Source: Chitinophaga caeni
GTDB taxonomy: Bacteria; Bacteroidota; Bacteroidia; Chitinophagales; Chitinophagaceae
Reading direction: 5' to 3'
DNA length: 64,000 bases
Assembly: GCF_002557795.1 (NCBI RefSeq)
Contig: NZ_CP023777.1
Location: forward strand, 1,302,001-1,366,000
Shown here: piece after piece, positions 34,378 to 43,281 of the stretch
Layout: each line of letters opens with the position of its first letter
Position numbering within the stretch: position 1 is the first letter of the stretch
The notes under the pieces: generated by a model
What the model was told of the DNA's origin: nothing
The model's database searches: none
What the model saw: the letters and a program-made list of their open reading frames with translations, nothing else
Translations under genes and position numbers: made by a program

Positions 34378-35613
34378 ATGGGTTCAAGATTAAATGTAAT
34401 TGCATTTATATGTATTCTTGTTAATTTATTGACAAATAAATTGCATGCTCAAGATTCCATGGAAATAAGAATAGCTCCGAATTATGCCATGGGTGGAAAG
34501 TGCTCAGAACTATTTCAATCCGTACGTTACATCCCGTTAGAAACAAGCAAAAAATGTATCATAGGAAGAGTTAGGAAATTGTATGTTGCCAAGGACAATT
34601 TTATTGTTTATGATGATACGCGAAATCAAATTGTAATTTTCGATAGAAATGGAAAGTACTTATCTAAAATAAATGATCTTTCCGGCAGTAGTAAAATCCC
34701 GGCCTGGGATATCCTTTTTGAAAATATCTCCATTGATTATGTTAATAATAAGATTATAGTTTTACCTAATTATGTACATGAAAAGATACGCGACATTATA
34801 TTTGAATTTGACTTTAACGGGAAACTATTAGCTAAAAGAAAATTCGATGTGTCAAACTTTGGTAGATCGTTTGCATCATTAGGAGATGATGCTTTCTTTA
34901 TTAAGTATGAACAGGGCGGGAGTTTATGGAAAACGCTTAAAAAGAAATACACTTTCGCCGTTATTAAAAATGGGAAAGTCTTATCAAACATTTTACCATG
35001 TTCGGAACATCCAATATTAGAAAATCAAGATAATCTTTTTGTCGTAAACATGGTAGAGAAATGGGCGAAAGGTACTCAAAGCGTATTTTTTAACCAAGCA
35101 TATAAGGATGAAATATATGAAATTGATACCGGGGGAGTGAGAAAGAAATACAAGTTAATCCTGCCTATAGAATATTCGATCCCTACTGATTTTCTTAGTA
35201 ACTCAATATATAATGGCAAAAGACTTGATACACTTATAGCGCACAATAAATGGGTTTACGGTTTTGATGAGATATACGGACAAGATGATATACTCTTGCT
35301 AAAGTATTTAAATACTGAGAATAATAATTATAATAAATACCTGCGTATTAACTTTTTAAACGGAATGTTTTATTCATTTAATTTCATTGAACCTGACACC
35401 TTGAGTTATTATTTACCTGTTGTTAGCGATGTTTTGGTTATGGCTAATGATAAAATCTATTCGGCTTTAAATACAAGAGATTTAATGGATGCGTATAGCA
35501 GGAATACATTTAAAAAAGTATACAAAGAAAACAGCTCGGTTCCAATCATTAGTAGCATAAATAAACTATCAAACCCTGTCATAGTCGAAATTACCCCTAA
35601 GGTAGATTTTTAA
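34378..35613 (+). CDS. Secreted 6-bladed beta-propeller protein (BF3164-like), second copy
   Basis: 411 residues; signal peptide 1-24 (ending NKLHAQ), soluble rather than lipid-anchored. Propeller features: SVRYIPLETSKKCIIGRVR, FIVYDDTRNQIVIFDRNG KY, AYKDEIYEIDTGG, and the ending LSNPVIVEITP, equivalent to that of the first propeller at 30608. The two are paralogous in layout but diverged. ATG is one base after the stop of the thioredoxin-fold gene, so the genes are coupled. Likely a periplasmic binding or assembly partner for the cassette product; no catalytic residues seen. Confidence 0.75.
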   Translation: MGSRLNVIAFICILVNLLTNKLHAQDSMEIRIAPNYAMGGKCSELFQSVRYIPLETSKKCIIGRVRKLYVAKDNFIVYDDTRNQIVIFDRNGKYLSKINDLSGSSKIPAWDILFENISIDYVNNKIIVLPNYVHEKIRDIIFEFDFNGKLLAKRKFDVSNFGRSFASLGDDAFFIKYEQGGSLWKTLKKKYTFAVIKNGKVLSNILPCSEHPILENQDNLFVVNMVEKWAKGTQSVFFNQAYKDEIYEIDTGGVRKKYKLILPIEYSIPTDFLSNSIYNGKRLDTLIAHNKWVYGFDEIYGQDDILLLKYLNTENNNYNKYLRINFLNGMFYSFNFIEPDTLSYYLPVVSDVLVMANDKIYSALNTRDLMDAYSRNTFKKVYKENSSVPIISSINKLSNPVIVEITPKVDF

Positions 35614-35623
35614 ATTACTTTTA

Positions 35624-38479
35624 ATGAGAAGAAAATTATGCCTACTTGTTTTTGCCATCTCAATTTTGATTTCTTTTTCTCTTAAAGCGCAAGAAATTAG
35701 CGATAGTTTACAAAAAGGAACCGTTTACGGGGTACTTTATGATTCATCACATAATCATTCATTACCTGCGGCAACCGTTGCAGTATATGCGCACGATTCT
35801 GTTCTGATATCGTATGCATTGACCGACAATTTTGGCAAATTCGAATTTCATAATTTGCCAATCGAACAGCCGTTGAAAGTTATCTGTACCCATATTGGAT
35901 ATAAGACCACGAGCTTTATATTTCAAATTAAAGCAAAGGAAATATCTGTGAAATTACCTTCAATAAATATGACTATACTGTATCAAGATTTAGAAGAAGT
36001 TGTAATTAAGGCAATGCCACCTGTAAGTATGAAGGGGGATACGATAGAATTTAATGCAGAGGCTTTTAAAATGGATAAGAATGCTGTAGCGGAGGATCTC
36101 TTGAGAAAGTTGCCGGGTGTGATTATTTGGGGGGATGGTACTATTACAGTTTATGGAAAAGAGGTAAATGCGATTTTGGTAAATGGAAAAAGTTTCTTTA
36201 ATAACGAAACAAAAGTAGCAACACAAAATATTGATAAAGGTGCTATTGATAAAGTTCAAGTATATAAAAGAAGTGATAATGACGCAAGGAAGGATTCAAT
36301 AATGGAAATCAATATAAAACTAAAAGAAGGGAAGGACAATGGATTTTTTGGTAAAGTTTCTGTAGGTAAAGGTTCCTGGAAGAGGCATGAATCAAATTTA
36401 AATTTTAATGCTTTTAATGCTAAAACACAAGTATCAATCGTAGGGGCACTTAATAATGTTAATAAGGCTCCAAAAGATATTATGACACTAATTTCCAATA
36501 GCACATTTAAGGGGGTTGGACTAAGTGTAGACTATCAACCTGAATTTAATCAACAGGGAGTAACCACTTCCAAGATGTTAGGCGGATTTTTTAAAAGGGA
36601 TTTTTCAAAACCAGGTGGTAGGCTCAATGAATTGAACATCGACTATTATTATAAAAATTCAAAGCTAATTGCAAATGAAAATTTAAGTACTTCTACACTT
36701 ATAGGAGATAATAATCGATTGAGTTCTTATGATAGCTCAAATAATAGAAATTTGGATAAAACGCACGTACTGAATTTAAAGTATGAAAGAGAGGGTTCCA
36801 AATACAGGGCTGTACTATCTACTGCTGTCAATATCCGGGACTCTAAAAATTATAGCATGAGAAACTTGGAAAGTCTAGATTTTATTAGTTATACTGCTTT
36901 AAGTAAGACGAGCAACTTAGGAGATGAAAGGAACTTGAATGAAAGTTACTCTTTTAGAATTGAACTTTCACCTTTGAAAAATAAAAATGACTTCCACAAC
37001 AAAAGTATACTTAGTGCTTTTGATAAAATCATATATGATTTTCATTACCTACGAGATTCTAGCCATTCGCATAACGATATAAATTTTGTTTCCTACGTTG
37101 ACACATTGGAGAATTTGAAATTTAACAGGAAATATGATAAGAACTTTAACCGGGTTTCCCAAGACGTTAATATTAAATCGAGCACCTTTGATGGACCGGG
37201 TATTCTTAAGCATTTGCATATTAAATATTTTTTTCTGAACAGATTCAAATTAGTCACGGATTGGAATAATACAAATGCTCTGGACTTTGATAATTCAAAA
37301 GATATGTACCTAAGAAATGATTATTTGACTAATAGAAGCCATTATACTGAAATTGATGAGCGACCGCAGATTTCTTTAACCAAATCTATCACAGATATTC
37401 TATATGGTCGATACAGCAAAAATTTGAACATTTCATTGAATATAATCGGACAGCTTATTCGGCAAAGGAATAATTCAGCCAAGCCCTTTCAGGATCTAGA
37501 TAAAAAGTACCATAATTTTATACCTGAAATTAGTGTGCAATATAGAAATAACCAATATTCTTTAACGGATCAATTTTTGGAAGCTGAATATAAAATATTT
37601 TACGATTACCCGTCTGTAAACCAATTAGTTCCCTTAATAGATAGCAGTGATATTTATTATCAGTACCTTGGAAGTCCCGATCTTAAGCCTCAAAAGAATA
37701 AGCAGTTAACACTCAGGTATCAATATAATGATTTAAAAGCTAGCAATAATTTCAAGTTATCTGCCATGTTGCGAGCTAAGATTATAAGTGATTTTTATGC
37801 CACTAATACCTTCATCAATCCTTCAGGTAGAAAATTCGTAAATTTAATAAATACTAACGGTTACAAAATTGCATATTTCAATGCGAATTTGAATAAAGCA
37901 TATAAGATCAATAAGAATAACTTATTTCAACTAGAGTATGTCAATTCCACGTACTTAAGTAAAAGACCTAGTTTCTTAAAGACTGCATCCACAGACATAA
38001 CTACGAGTATCATTTCTAATATTTTTAGTATAAATAATGATGTTTCTATATATTATAGCTGGCTGGAAAATTTGGTATTTAAATTATCTGAGAGCTACCA
38101 TTTTTATCAATCAAAGCAGGGGAAGGGCACTGCTGATTTATTGAAAAATGTTTATTATAATACACTCGCAAGTGTCTCCTATAATGCTACTAAGCGATTA
38201 AATGTGGGTAGCAATATAAGTTTTAAAAGTATGTTATCCAGTTATGGACAAAGAGATAAGTTTAAGATATGGAATGCAAATGTAAATTATAGATGTTTAC
38301 CCGGTAATAACCTCGAAATAACATTTGCTGCTCTGGATTTGCTAAAGCAAAATAAGGCTTTGATAAATTTTGGCGATTCTTATTCTATAACGGAAGGTTA
38401 TTCAAATGTACTACAGCAATATTTTATGCTTTCAATTGCTTTCTATCCTCGTCAGTTTGGAAGAAAGACATCTAACTGA
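35624..38479 (+). CDS. Outer-membrane beta-barrel receptor with carboxypeptidase-regulatory-like domain
   Basis: 951 residues. Signal peptide 1-22 (ending SLKAQ); CarboxypepD_reg-like domain about 30-115 (GTVYGVLYDSSHNHSLPAAT, then GYKTTSF); a plug-like domain about 140-235 (AEDLLRKLPGVIIWGDGTIT, then VLVNGKSFF); then a large barrel with alternating strands to the C-terminus (OMP_b-brl_3 type). TonB-dependent-transporter-like, but no SusD partner follows. In this cassette it may secrete, receive or display the Thr-Gly protein. AT-rich codon use matches the cassette, not the chromosome. Starts 10 bases after the propeller gene. Confidence 0.82.
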   Translation: MRRKLCLLVFAISILISFSLKAQEISDSLQKGTVYGVLYDSSHNHSLPAATVAVYAHDSVLISYALTDNFGKFEFHNLPIEQPLKVICTHIGYKTTSFIFQIKAKEISVKLPSINMTILYQDLEEVVIKAMPPVSMKGDTIEFNAEAFKMDKNAVAEDLLRKLPGVIIWGDGTITVYGKEVNAILVNGKSFFNNETKVATQNIDKGAIDKVQVYKRSDNDARKDSIMEINIKLKEGKDNGFFGKVSVGKGSWKRHESNLNFNAFNAKTQVSIVGALNNVNKAPKDIMTLISNSTFKGVGLSVDYQPEFNQQGVTTSKMLGGFFKRDFSKPGGRLNELNIDYYYKNSKLIANENLSTSTLIGDNNRLSSYDSSNNRNLDKTHVLNLKYEREGSKYRAVLSTAVNIRDSKNYSMRNLESLDFISYTALSKTSNLGDERNLNESYSFRIELSPLKNKNDFHNKSILSAFDKIIYDFHYLRDSSHSHNDINFVSYVDTLENLKFNRKYDKNFNRVSQDVNIKSSTFDGPGILKHLHIKYFFLNRFKLVTDWNNTNALDFDNSKDMYLRNDYLTNRSHYTEIDERPQISLTKSITDILYGRYSKNLNISLNIIGQLIRQRNNSAKPFQDLDKKYHNFIPEISVQYRNNQYSLTDQFLEAEYKIFYDYPSVNQLVPLIDSSDIYYQYLGSPDLKPQKNKQLTLRYQYNDLKASNNFKLSAMLRAKIISDFYATNTFINPSGRKFVNLINTNGYKIAYFNANLNKAYKINKNNLFQLEYVNSTYLSKRPSFLKTASTDITTSIISNIFSINNDVSIYYSWLENLVFKLSESYHFYQSKQGKGTADLLKNVYYNTLASVSYNATKRLNVGSNISFKSMLSSYGQRDKFKIWNANVNYRCLPGNNLEITFAALDLLKQNKALINFGDSYSITEGYSNVLQQYFMLSIAFYPRQFGRKTSN

Positions 38480-38527
38480 TATTTGTGAAATAACCTTATA
38501 AGTTTGGAACCATCAAATCTTAGATTA

Positions 38528-39481
38528 ATGAATGTTGTAGAAGTTAAGCCGTTAATAAGCATAGTAGTTCCTTGTTACAATGAAGAGGAGATAATTGAAA
38601 GAACAGAACGAACACTTTCGAATTATTTGGCTACGCTAGTTAATGATAATAAAGTATCTTCGGAAAGTTATATCGTGTTTGTTGATGATGGAAGTGTCGA
38701 CAATACATTTGATATTCTATTGAAATCTAGGAATTTGAATAGTAAGATTATTAAACTTGCTTCTAATAAAGGCCACCAATATGCCTTGTTGGCGGGGTTA
38801 GATTATGTCATTAATAAAACTGACTGTGTTATTACTATTGATGCAGATTTACAACACGATGTATATGCAATTAACAAAATGATTGATGCGTACCGAAGCG
38901 GTGCACATATCGTATATGGAATTTGGAAACATCGGCGCACTGAGACTTGGTTTAAGAAAAATTCAGCTTATTTTTTTTCATTGATGTTGAGAATGTTCGG
39001 AGTACCTCTAGTACCTAGACATTCAGACTTTAGACTGTTATCTAATAAAGTGCTTCAAGAGCTTTCTCGATATAAGGAATCAAATTTATTTTTAAGGGGA
39101 CTATTACCCCTCATTAATTTAAAAACAACGGCAATTGCTTATGAACAATCGGGTCGAATAGGAGGTAAGACTAAATATACACTAAAAAAGATGTTATCAC
39201 TAGCCATTAATGGTATTACTTCATTTAGCAATGTACCAATTCGTTTAATCACGATAATTGGGTTAATTTTATTTTTTGTTACAATGGGGCTAAGTATCAA
39301 TGTTTTAATTATTTATTTGAGAGGAAGAACCCTTCCAGGTTGGGCATCTATATCATTACCTATGTATTTTTTAAGCGGAGTACAATTATTAAGTTTAGGG
39401 GTTATAGGTGAATATATTGCGAAGATATATAAAGAAACAAAATGTCGGCCTAAGTATCATATTGAAGTGATAGTTGAGTAA
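38528..39481 (+). CDS. DPM/GtrB-like GT2 polyprenyl-phosphate glycosyltransferase
   Basis: 317 residues from ATG 38528; a TTG at 38504 is an alternative. GT-A domain: SIVVPCYNEEE (about 10-20), FVDDGSVDNT, ITIDADLQHD (DAD metal motif, about 104) and SDFRLLS. Two C-terminal helices (about 235-260 and 275-300) anchor it, as in GtrB, ArnC-like and bacterial DPM homologues, which charge undecaprenyl phosphate with one sugar. This would supply the donor for the GT-C enzyme at 32486. Last gene of the AT-rich cassette; an IS256 remnant follows 130 bases later. Sugar unknown. Confidence 0.88.
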   Translation: MNVVEVKPLISIVVPCYNEEEIIERTERTLSNYLATLVNDNKVSSESYIVFVDDGSVDNTFDILLKSRNLNSKIIKLASNKGHQYALLAGLDYVINKTDCVITIDADLQHDVYAINKMIDAYRSGAHIVYGIWKHRRTETWFKKNSAYFFSLMLRMFGVPLVPRHSDFRLLSNKVLQELSRYKESNLFLRGLLPLINLKTTAIAYEQSGRIGGKTKYTLKKMLSLAINGITSFSNVPIRLITIIGLILFFVTMGLSINVLIIYLRGRTLPGWASISLPMYFLSGVQLLSLGVIGEYIAKIYKETKCRPKYHIEVIVE

Positions 39482-39610
39482 TGTTAAGTTAAAGGTTGAA
39501 TTTTTTTTATAGTGTAGGAGATTATTATATAATGTGTATAAGTAAAAGTTTTTAACTTTAACTTGATATCACAATATGGATAGCCATTTAAGTTAGAGAT
39601 TTTTCCCTAA

Positions 39611-40033
39611 CCATACTGGATCAATTTTCGGGGAACCTTACAAGAGTTTTGTGCTGATCTAAAGGAAGTTTATGGAGCACCTAATCGCGCAGCAGCAGAG
39701 CATGCGTTAGCCGCCTGTTCTGATAAATGGGGTGCCAAATACAGACATGCAATCCAATCCTGGGAGAACAACTGGGAGAATCTTACCAGCTATTTTGACT
39801 TCCCTATGGAGATCCGAAAGATCATGTATACCACAAATACCATCGAAAATCTTAACAGGGGCATCCGTAAGTATACTAAGACCAAAGTTCAATTTACCGA
39901 CGATGCATCGGCTCAAAAGGCCGTTTACCTGACTATAATGAACATCGAAAAGAAATGGAGCATGCCGCTCCATAACTGGGGGCTGGTGCTCCATCAATAT
40001 ATTACTATCTTTGAAAACAGATGTCGAATTTGA
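39611..40033 (+). pseudogene. Truncated IS256-family transposase, C-terminal part
   Basis: An open frame of about 140 codons without start encodes only the last third of a mutator-type transposase: EFCADLKEVYGA, RKIMYTTNTIENLNRG (with the catalytic Glu) and NIEKKWSMPLHNW. It is a different subfamily from the two full copies. The element's right inverted end is still present at about 40049-40073 (TTTACACAATATATTTTATA, then GTCTC). The left part is lost. Confidence 0.85.
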
Positions 40034-40048
40034 TCAGTTGACTATGCG

Positions 40049-40073
40049 TTTACACAATATATTTTATAGTCTC
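40049..40073 (+). repeat. Right terminal inverted repeat of the truncated IS256 relative
   Basis: Matches the right-end consensus of the two intact-ended copies (TTnACACAnTnTATTTTAnA, then GTCTC) 16 bases after the fragment's stop. Confidence 0.6.
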
Positions 40074-40175
40074 GTCCAGGAGAGAATATATATGCCAAGT
40101 GGAAGAAGCCAGTACAACTGGAATCAAACATTGGCTTAATTGTATTTAGTGATTACCGATGAAGTGATCCTCTTG

Positions 40176-41491
40176 GGGAGTGTAAAATAAACTGTGTCAA
40201 CATTTAATTTATAATCGCAATTTCAGTCGATCCCCAAATATAATTGACAGCTGAGACACAGTCAGACTCCAGTTTTGAAGGGGCTGTGTCCATTTCTTCT
40301 GGATGTTCTGGGCAGCCAGGTAAATTAATTTCAGCAAGGCCATATCGGAGGTAAAGGCTCCTTTGGTTTTGGTCACTTTACGCACCTGGCGATGGAACCC
40401 CTCGATAGTATTAGTGGTGTAGATCAACCTGCGGATGGCCTCAGAATATTGGAAATACGTAGTGAGCTTATCCCAGTTCCGGCGCCAGGAGTCTATAACA
40501 ACTGGATATTTCTTTCCCCATTTTTCGTCCAGTTGATCCAGCTGCGACTCTGCTTCTTCCTTGCTCACCGCCTGATAAACCGGTTTTAAATCGGCCATAA
40601 ATGGCTTCTGGTCCTTACTGGCTATGTACCTGATAGAATTGCGGATTTGATGTACGACACAGGTTTGTACCGCTGTAGAGGGGAATATCGTGGCAATAGC
40701 CTCGGAAAATCCCTTCAAATTATCGATACAGGCAATAAGTATATCAGATACCCCCCGTTGCTGAAGATTGGCCAGGACACTCAGCCAGAAGTTAGCTCCC
40801 TCGCTCTCCGAGACATACATGCCTAATAGCTCTTTGCGTCCATCGGTATTTATACCAAGGATATTATAAACACAACGGTTAACTACTTTGCCTTCTTCTT
40901 TGACTTTATAAAACATGGCGTCCAGCCAGACAATGCAATACAGTGGCTCCAAAGGACGGGCCTGCCATTCTTTGACCAGAGGGATAACTTTATCGGTTAT
41001 GGAAGATAATGTCGCAGCTGAAATCTCTGTATCGTACATATCTTTGATATGAGCTGAGATGTCCCGTAAGCTCATGCCATGCCCATACATACCGATGATT
41101 TTACTCTCCAGGCTCTCTGCCAGAATGGTCTCCCGCTTTTTGATGATCTGTGGTTCAAAGCTGCTTGCCCGGTCACGGGGTGTCTCCAGATCGATAGTAC
41201 CATCTGCTGTTTTAAGCCGTTTTCGGTTTTTGCCATTCTTCCGGTTCCCATTTGCCCGTTGCTCATCATCTAAATGAACCTCCATCTCGCCCTCCAGTGC
41301 AGCTTCGAGAATATCTTTCAGAAGAGGTGCGAAAGCCCCATCTTTGCCAAACAGGGACTTACCAGAGCGGAGTTGCTCTAAGGTCTTCCGTTTGAGTTCT
41401 TCGTAGTCAAATTTTCCTTTTTGTTCCATAAAAAAAACTGTGTTAAAGATCTTGTTTTTTTAGTCTTTGACACAGTTTATTTTACAGTCTC
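40176..41491 (-). mobile_element. IS256-family element, copy 2 (apparently intact)
   Basis: 1316 bp. Terminal repeats: left GAGTGTAAAATAAACTGTGT (from 40178), right complement GACTGTAAAATAAACTGTGT, almost identical. The 9 bases ATCCTCTTG flank both ends (40167-40175 and 41492-41500). One uninterrupted transposase gene. Intact ends, gene and duplication suggest a recent, possibly active element. Confidence 0.93.
40209..41429 (-). CDS. IS256-family (mutator-type) transposase
   Basis: 406 residues, the normal length for IS256 transposases, which cut and join IS ends with an RNase H-like DDE core. Triad candidates: Asp in IVWLDAMFYKV, Asp in ACIDNLKGF and Glu in TTNTIEGFHRQ. The N-terminal region is charged and DNA-binding (EELKRKTLEQLRSGKSLFG). 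It is closely similar to the frameshifted copy at 29144-30363 but clearly diverged, so the two are different insertions of related elements rather than fresh duplicates. Confidence 0.95.
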   Translation of the reverse strand: MEQKGKFDYEELKRKTLEQLRSGKSLFGKDGAFAPLLKDILEAALEGEMEVHLDDEQRANGNRKNGKNRKRLKTADGTIDLETPRDRASSFEPQIIKKRETILAESLESKIIGMYGHGMSLRDISAHIKDMYDTEISAATLSSITDKVIPLVKEWQARPLEPLYCIVWLDAMFYKVKEEGKVVNRCVYNILGINTDGRKELLGMYVSESEGANFWLSVLANLQQRGVSDILIACIDNLKGFSEAIATIFPSTAVQTCVVHQIRNSIRYIASKDQKPFMADLKPVYQAVSKEEAESQLDQLDEKWGKKYPVVIDSWRRNWDKLTTYFQYSEAIRRLIYTTNTIEGFHRQVRKVTKTKGAFTSDMALLKLIYLAAQNIQKKWTQPLQNWSLTVSQLSIIFGDRLKLRL

Positions 41492-41529
41492 ATCCTCTTG
41501 TCATGTGTTGTATACTGAATGCTTTCTAG

Positions 41530-41964
41530 TTATTTGAACAACTCCTTAAAATCGTTCTTAAACTCCTTCCATTCATCTTCGGTTTTTTTCATCAGGGAGT
41601 TTGTTTTTTCTTTGGTGGCTTCCCAGGTTTCAGCGGTACTGTTCTTAACATCATCCAATTGTTTATTCATTTCTGCTTTCAGCTCTTCCAATTTTTTCTG
41701 GGTTTCTTTACTTTTTTCGGAAGCATCTTTTTTCAACTCATCCATCTTTTTGTCGATATCATCAATTTTTTTGTTGATGGCATCTTCAGTTTCTTTCTTT
41801 TGTTCTTCGAAAGATGCTTTAGCATCATCCATTGCCTCTTGTCCATCTTCTTTCATCTGATCCATACTCTTTTGCAGGGAGTCACCGGTGGCAGATTTCG
41901 AATTATTGTTGTTACAAGCCATGAATGTGGCTGCTGCTGCAAATATCAAGAACATCTTTTTCAT
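41530..41964 (-). CDS. Coiled-coil lipoprotein, 144 aa
   Basis: Lipoprotein signal with lipobox TFMAC (Cys17), then an Asn/Ser linker and about 115 residues of almost continuous Lys/Glu/Asp-rich heptads (DAINKKIDDIDKKMDELKKD, then KKLEELKAEMNKQLDDV), predicted to be one long coiled coil. No enzymatic motif. Comparable in form to small stress-related or Lpp-like spacer lipoproteins, though not homologous on inspection. It sits next to IS256 copy 2, whose target site is 30 bases downstream of its stop; co-directional with the META gene. Confidence 0.8.
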   Translation of the reverse strand: MKKMFLIFAAAATFMACNNNNSKSATGDSLQKSMDQMKEDGQEAMDDAKASFEEQKKETEDAINKKIDDIDKKMDELKKDASEKSKETQKKLEELKAEMNKQLDDVKNSTAETWEATKEKTNSLMKKTEDEWKEFKNDFKELFK

Positions 41965-42032
41965 AATTCTGATTTTATAGTTTGTAAATATTTTGAGGTT
42001 GTTATAAATCTTACAAAATACAGGCCAAAGAA

Positions 42033-42500
42033 TTAGAGGATTGGCGTGGATTTGAATTCTGCAATGAGGGTATCTTGTTTAAATAAGTACAAATTACCTT
42101 GCTCTAATTTGAAACTATTGGCTTCTGAAAGCGCGGTTTGGAAGCCCTGTTCTGTTGGTAAGGCAGGGCAGGCCACCCTTGTGCTGACCAAGTCCGTGAT
42201 CGCGATCTTCGAACCGTTGACCGCAAAATTGGCATTGAAGCTATTACAGCCCAAAAAACCATGAACCTGGTTATTTTCTTGTGAAAATTGCATATAAATT
42301 TCCTTTTCGTGATCCTTTGCCAGGACAATTTGTTCCCTGAGCTGGGTTAATTGCCAGCGGGTACCATCTAAATTAACCGATGGAGCCTGGGTATTGGCCT
42401 GTGCTTCCGTACTGTCTGTTGGATGTTTTTTGCCTTGTTGTTGACAAGCACAACACCAAGAGCCGTAAATAAGGATTAGCAGCAAGAATTGCTTTTTCAT
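42033..42500 (-). CDS. META-domain (HslJ-like) lipoprotein
   Basis: 155 residues from ATG 42498-42500, which starts a lipoprotein signal (KKQFLLLILIYGSWCCAC); upstream in-frame starts would add 18 non-conserved residues. The mature part is a META domain: GTRWQLTQL, VHGFLGCNSFNANFAV and SKIAITDLVSTRVACP, matching the HslJ pattern in which a GCN turn and a later Cys-Pro recur. HslJ-type proteins are outer-membrane or periplasmic and linked to stress or drug tolerance; the precise role is unknown. Confidence 0.85.
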   Translation of the reverse strand: MKKQFLLLILIYGSWCCACQQQGKKHPTDSTEAQANTQAPSVNLDGTRWQLTQLREQIVLAKDHEKEIYMQFSQENNQVHGFLGCNSFNANFAVNGSKIAITDLVSTRVACPALPTEQGFQTALSEANSFKLEQGNLYLFKQDTLIAEFKSTPIL

Positions 42501-42554
42501 AAACGCGTTTGTTAGGTTCATAGATTTTGCGGATTCCATGGATTTCAATTGCAC

Positions 42555-42835
42555 CGGTCATTGAATTTTCCAAAGCCCTGGCTTTTTTGGGTACTCTTGA
42601 AATTAAGGATTTTCATGAAATAATATCGCATCCTAGCATGCTCATCATATAAAATATTTTTATATCAACATGTTTTGCTGCCTTAAAGGTTTTATCGCTA
42701 GATGGAGCTATTTCTTAGAAAGCTTTCATTTCCTGAAATTTATATATATATGTCGCTTTTTAGTCTTTAAGGGTGTTTTCCGAAGTTTCTTTGGGGGGAA
42801 ATTTGCCTGATGACCCACTTCTGAACCCCATGGGG
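42555..42835. other. Gene-free stretch before the G-rich repeats
   Basis: AT-rich; apart from the promoter expected for the META gene, I see no supported feature. Confidence 0.35.
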
Positions 42836-43168
42836 GTACTTCCGAAGTGGGTGGGGGTACCTCTGAGGTGGGGGTAGGTACTTCCGAACTCCGACTTCGG
42901 GATTATTTTAAGGTCTATACCCTTCGGGCAAGTGGGTGGGGGTACTTCCGAAGTGGGTACCTTCCTGCCGATTTTATTAAAATCGGCTTTTTGAGCTGTT
43001 TTTTGCCTGTTTTTACTCGGCTGAAAGCCCTTGGAAACGCGGATATCCACCTAATTTATCCAAATATCCAGTTAAAAGATCCTCGCTTGGAGTTCCGAAG
43101 TGGGTGGGGGTACCTCAGAGGTGGTAGGGGGTACTTCGGAGGTGGGTAGGGGTACCTCGGAAGTGGGT
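42836..43168. repeat. G-rich degenerate repeats, about eight 21-22-bp units
   Basis: Core GGGGTAC(C/T)TCnGA(A/G)GTGGGT occurs near 42836, 42855, 42876, 42939, 43092, 43109, 43130 and 43151. The inner part (TTCCGAA, CTCTGAG, TTCGGAG) is itself near-palindromic. A terminator-like hairpin and unrelated sequence interrupt the units. Both strands can be read through for about 95-100 codons, but the products are compositionally biased and lack a credible start, so I do not call genes. Confidence 0.75.
42967..42992 (+). terminator. Terminator-like hairpin without an upstream gene
   Basis: GCCGATTTT (42967-42975) pairs with AAAATCGGC (42979-42987), followed by T5. It lies within the G-rich repeat block; no + strand gene precedes it. 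Confidence 0.55.
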
Positions 43169-43281
43169 AGTTGAGCCCAATTCGGATACGAGTTAAAATA
43201 ATTTCAGGAGTTTTATTCGAAATATTTTAGTTCGATCAAAAATCCTTAGGTTTGGAGTCCTTTTTACAAAATCTACTTATT

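Noticed and set aside
40092..40139. 15-codon frame between the IS256 remnant and IS256 copy 2
   Set aside because: Too short to support; no ribosome site or homology recognised.
29068..41491. Composite transposon made of two IS256 copies around the AT-rich cassette
   Set aside because: Each IS copy has its own target duplication (8 bp and 9 bp, different sequences), which indicates separate insertions.
42760..43149. Overlapping 96- and 100-codon frames through the G-rich repeats
   Set aside because: Compositionally biased translations of repeats on both strands, no credible start or fold; kept only as a repeat finding.
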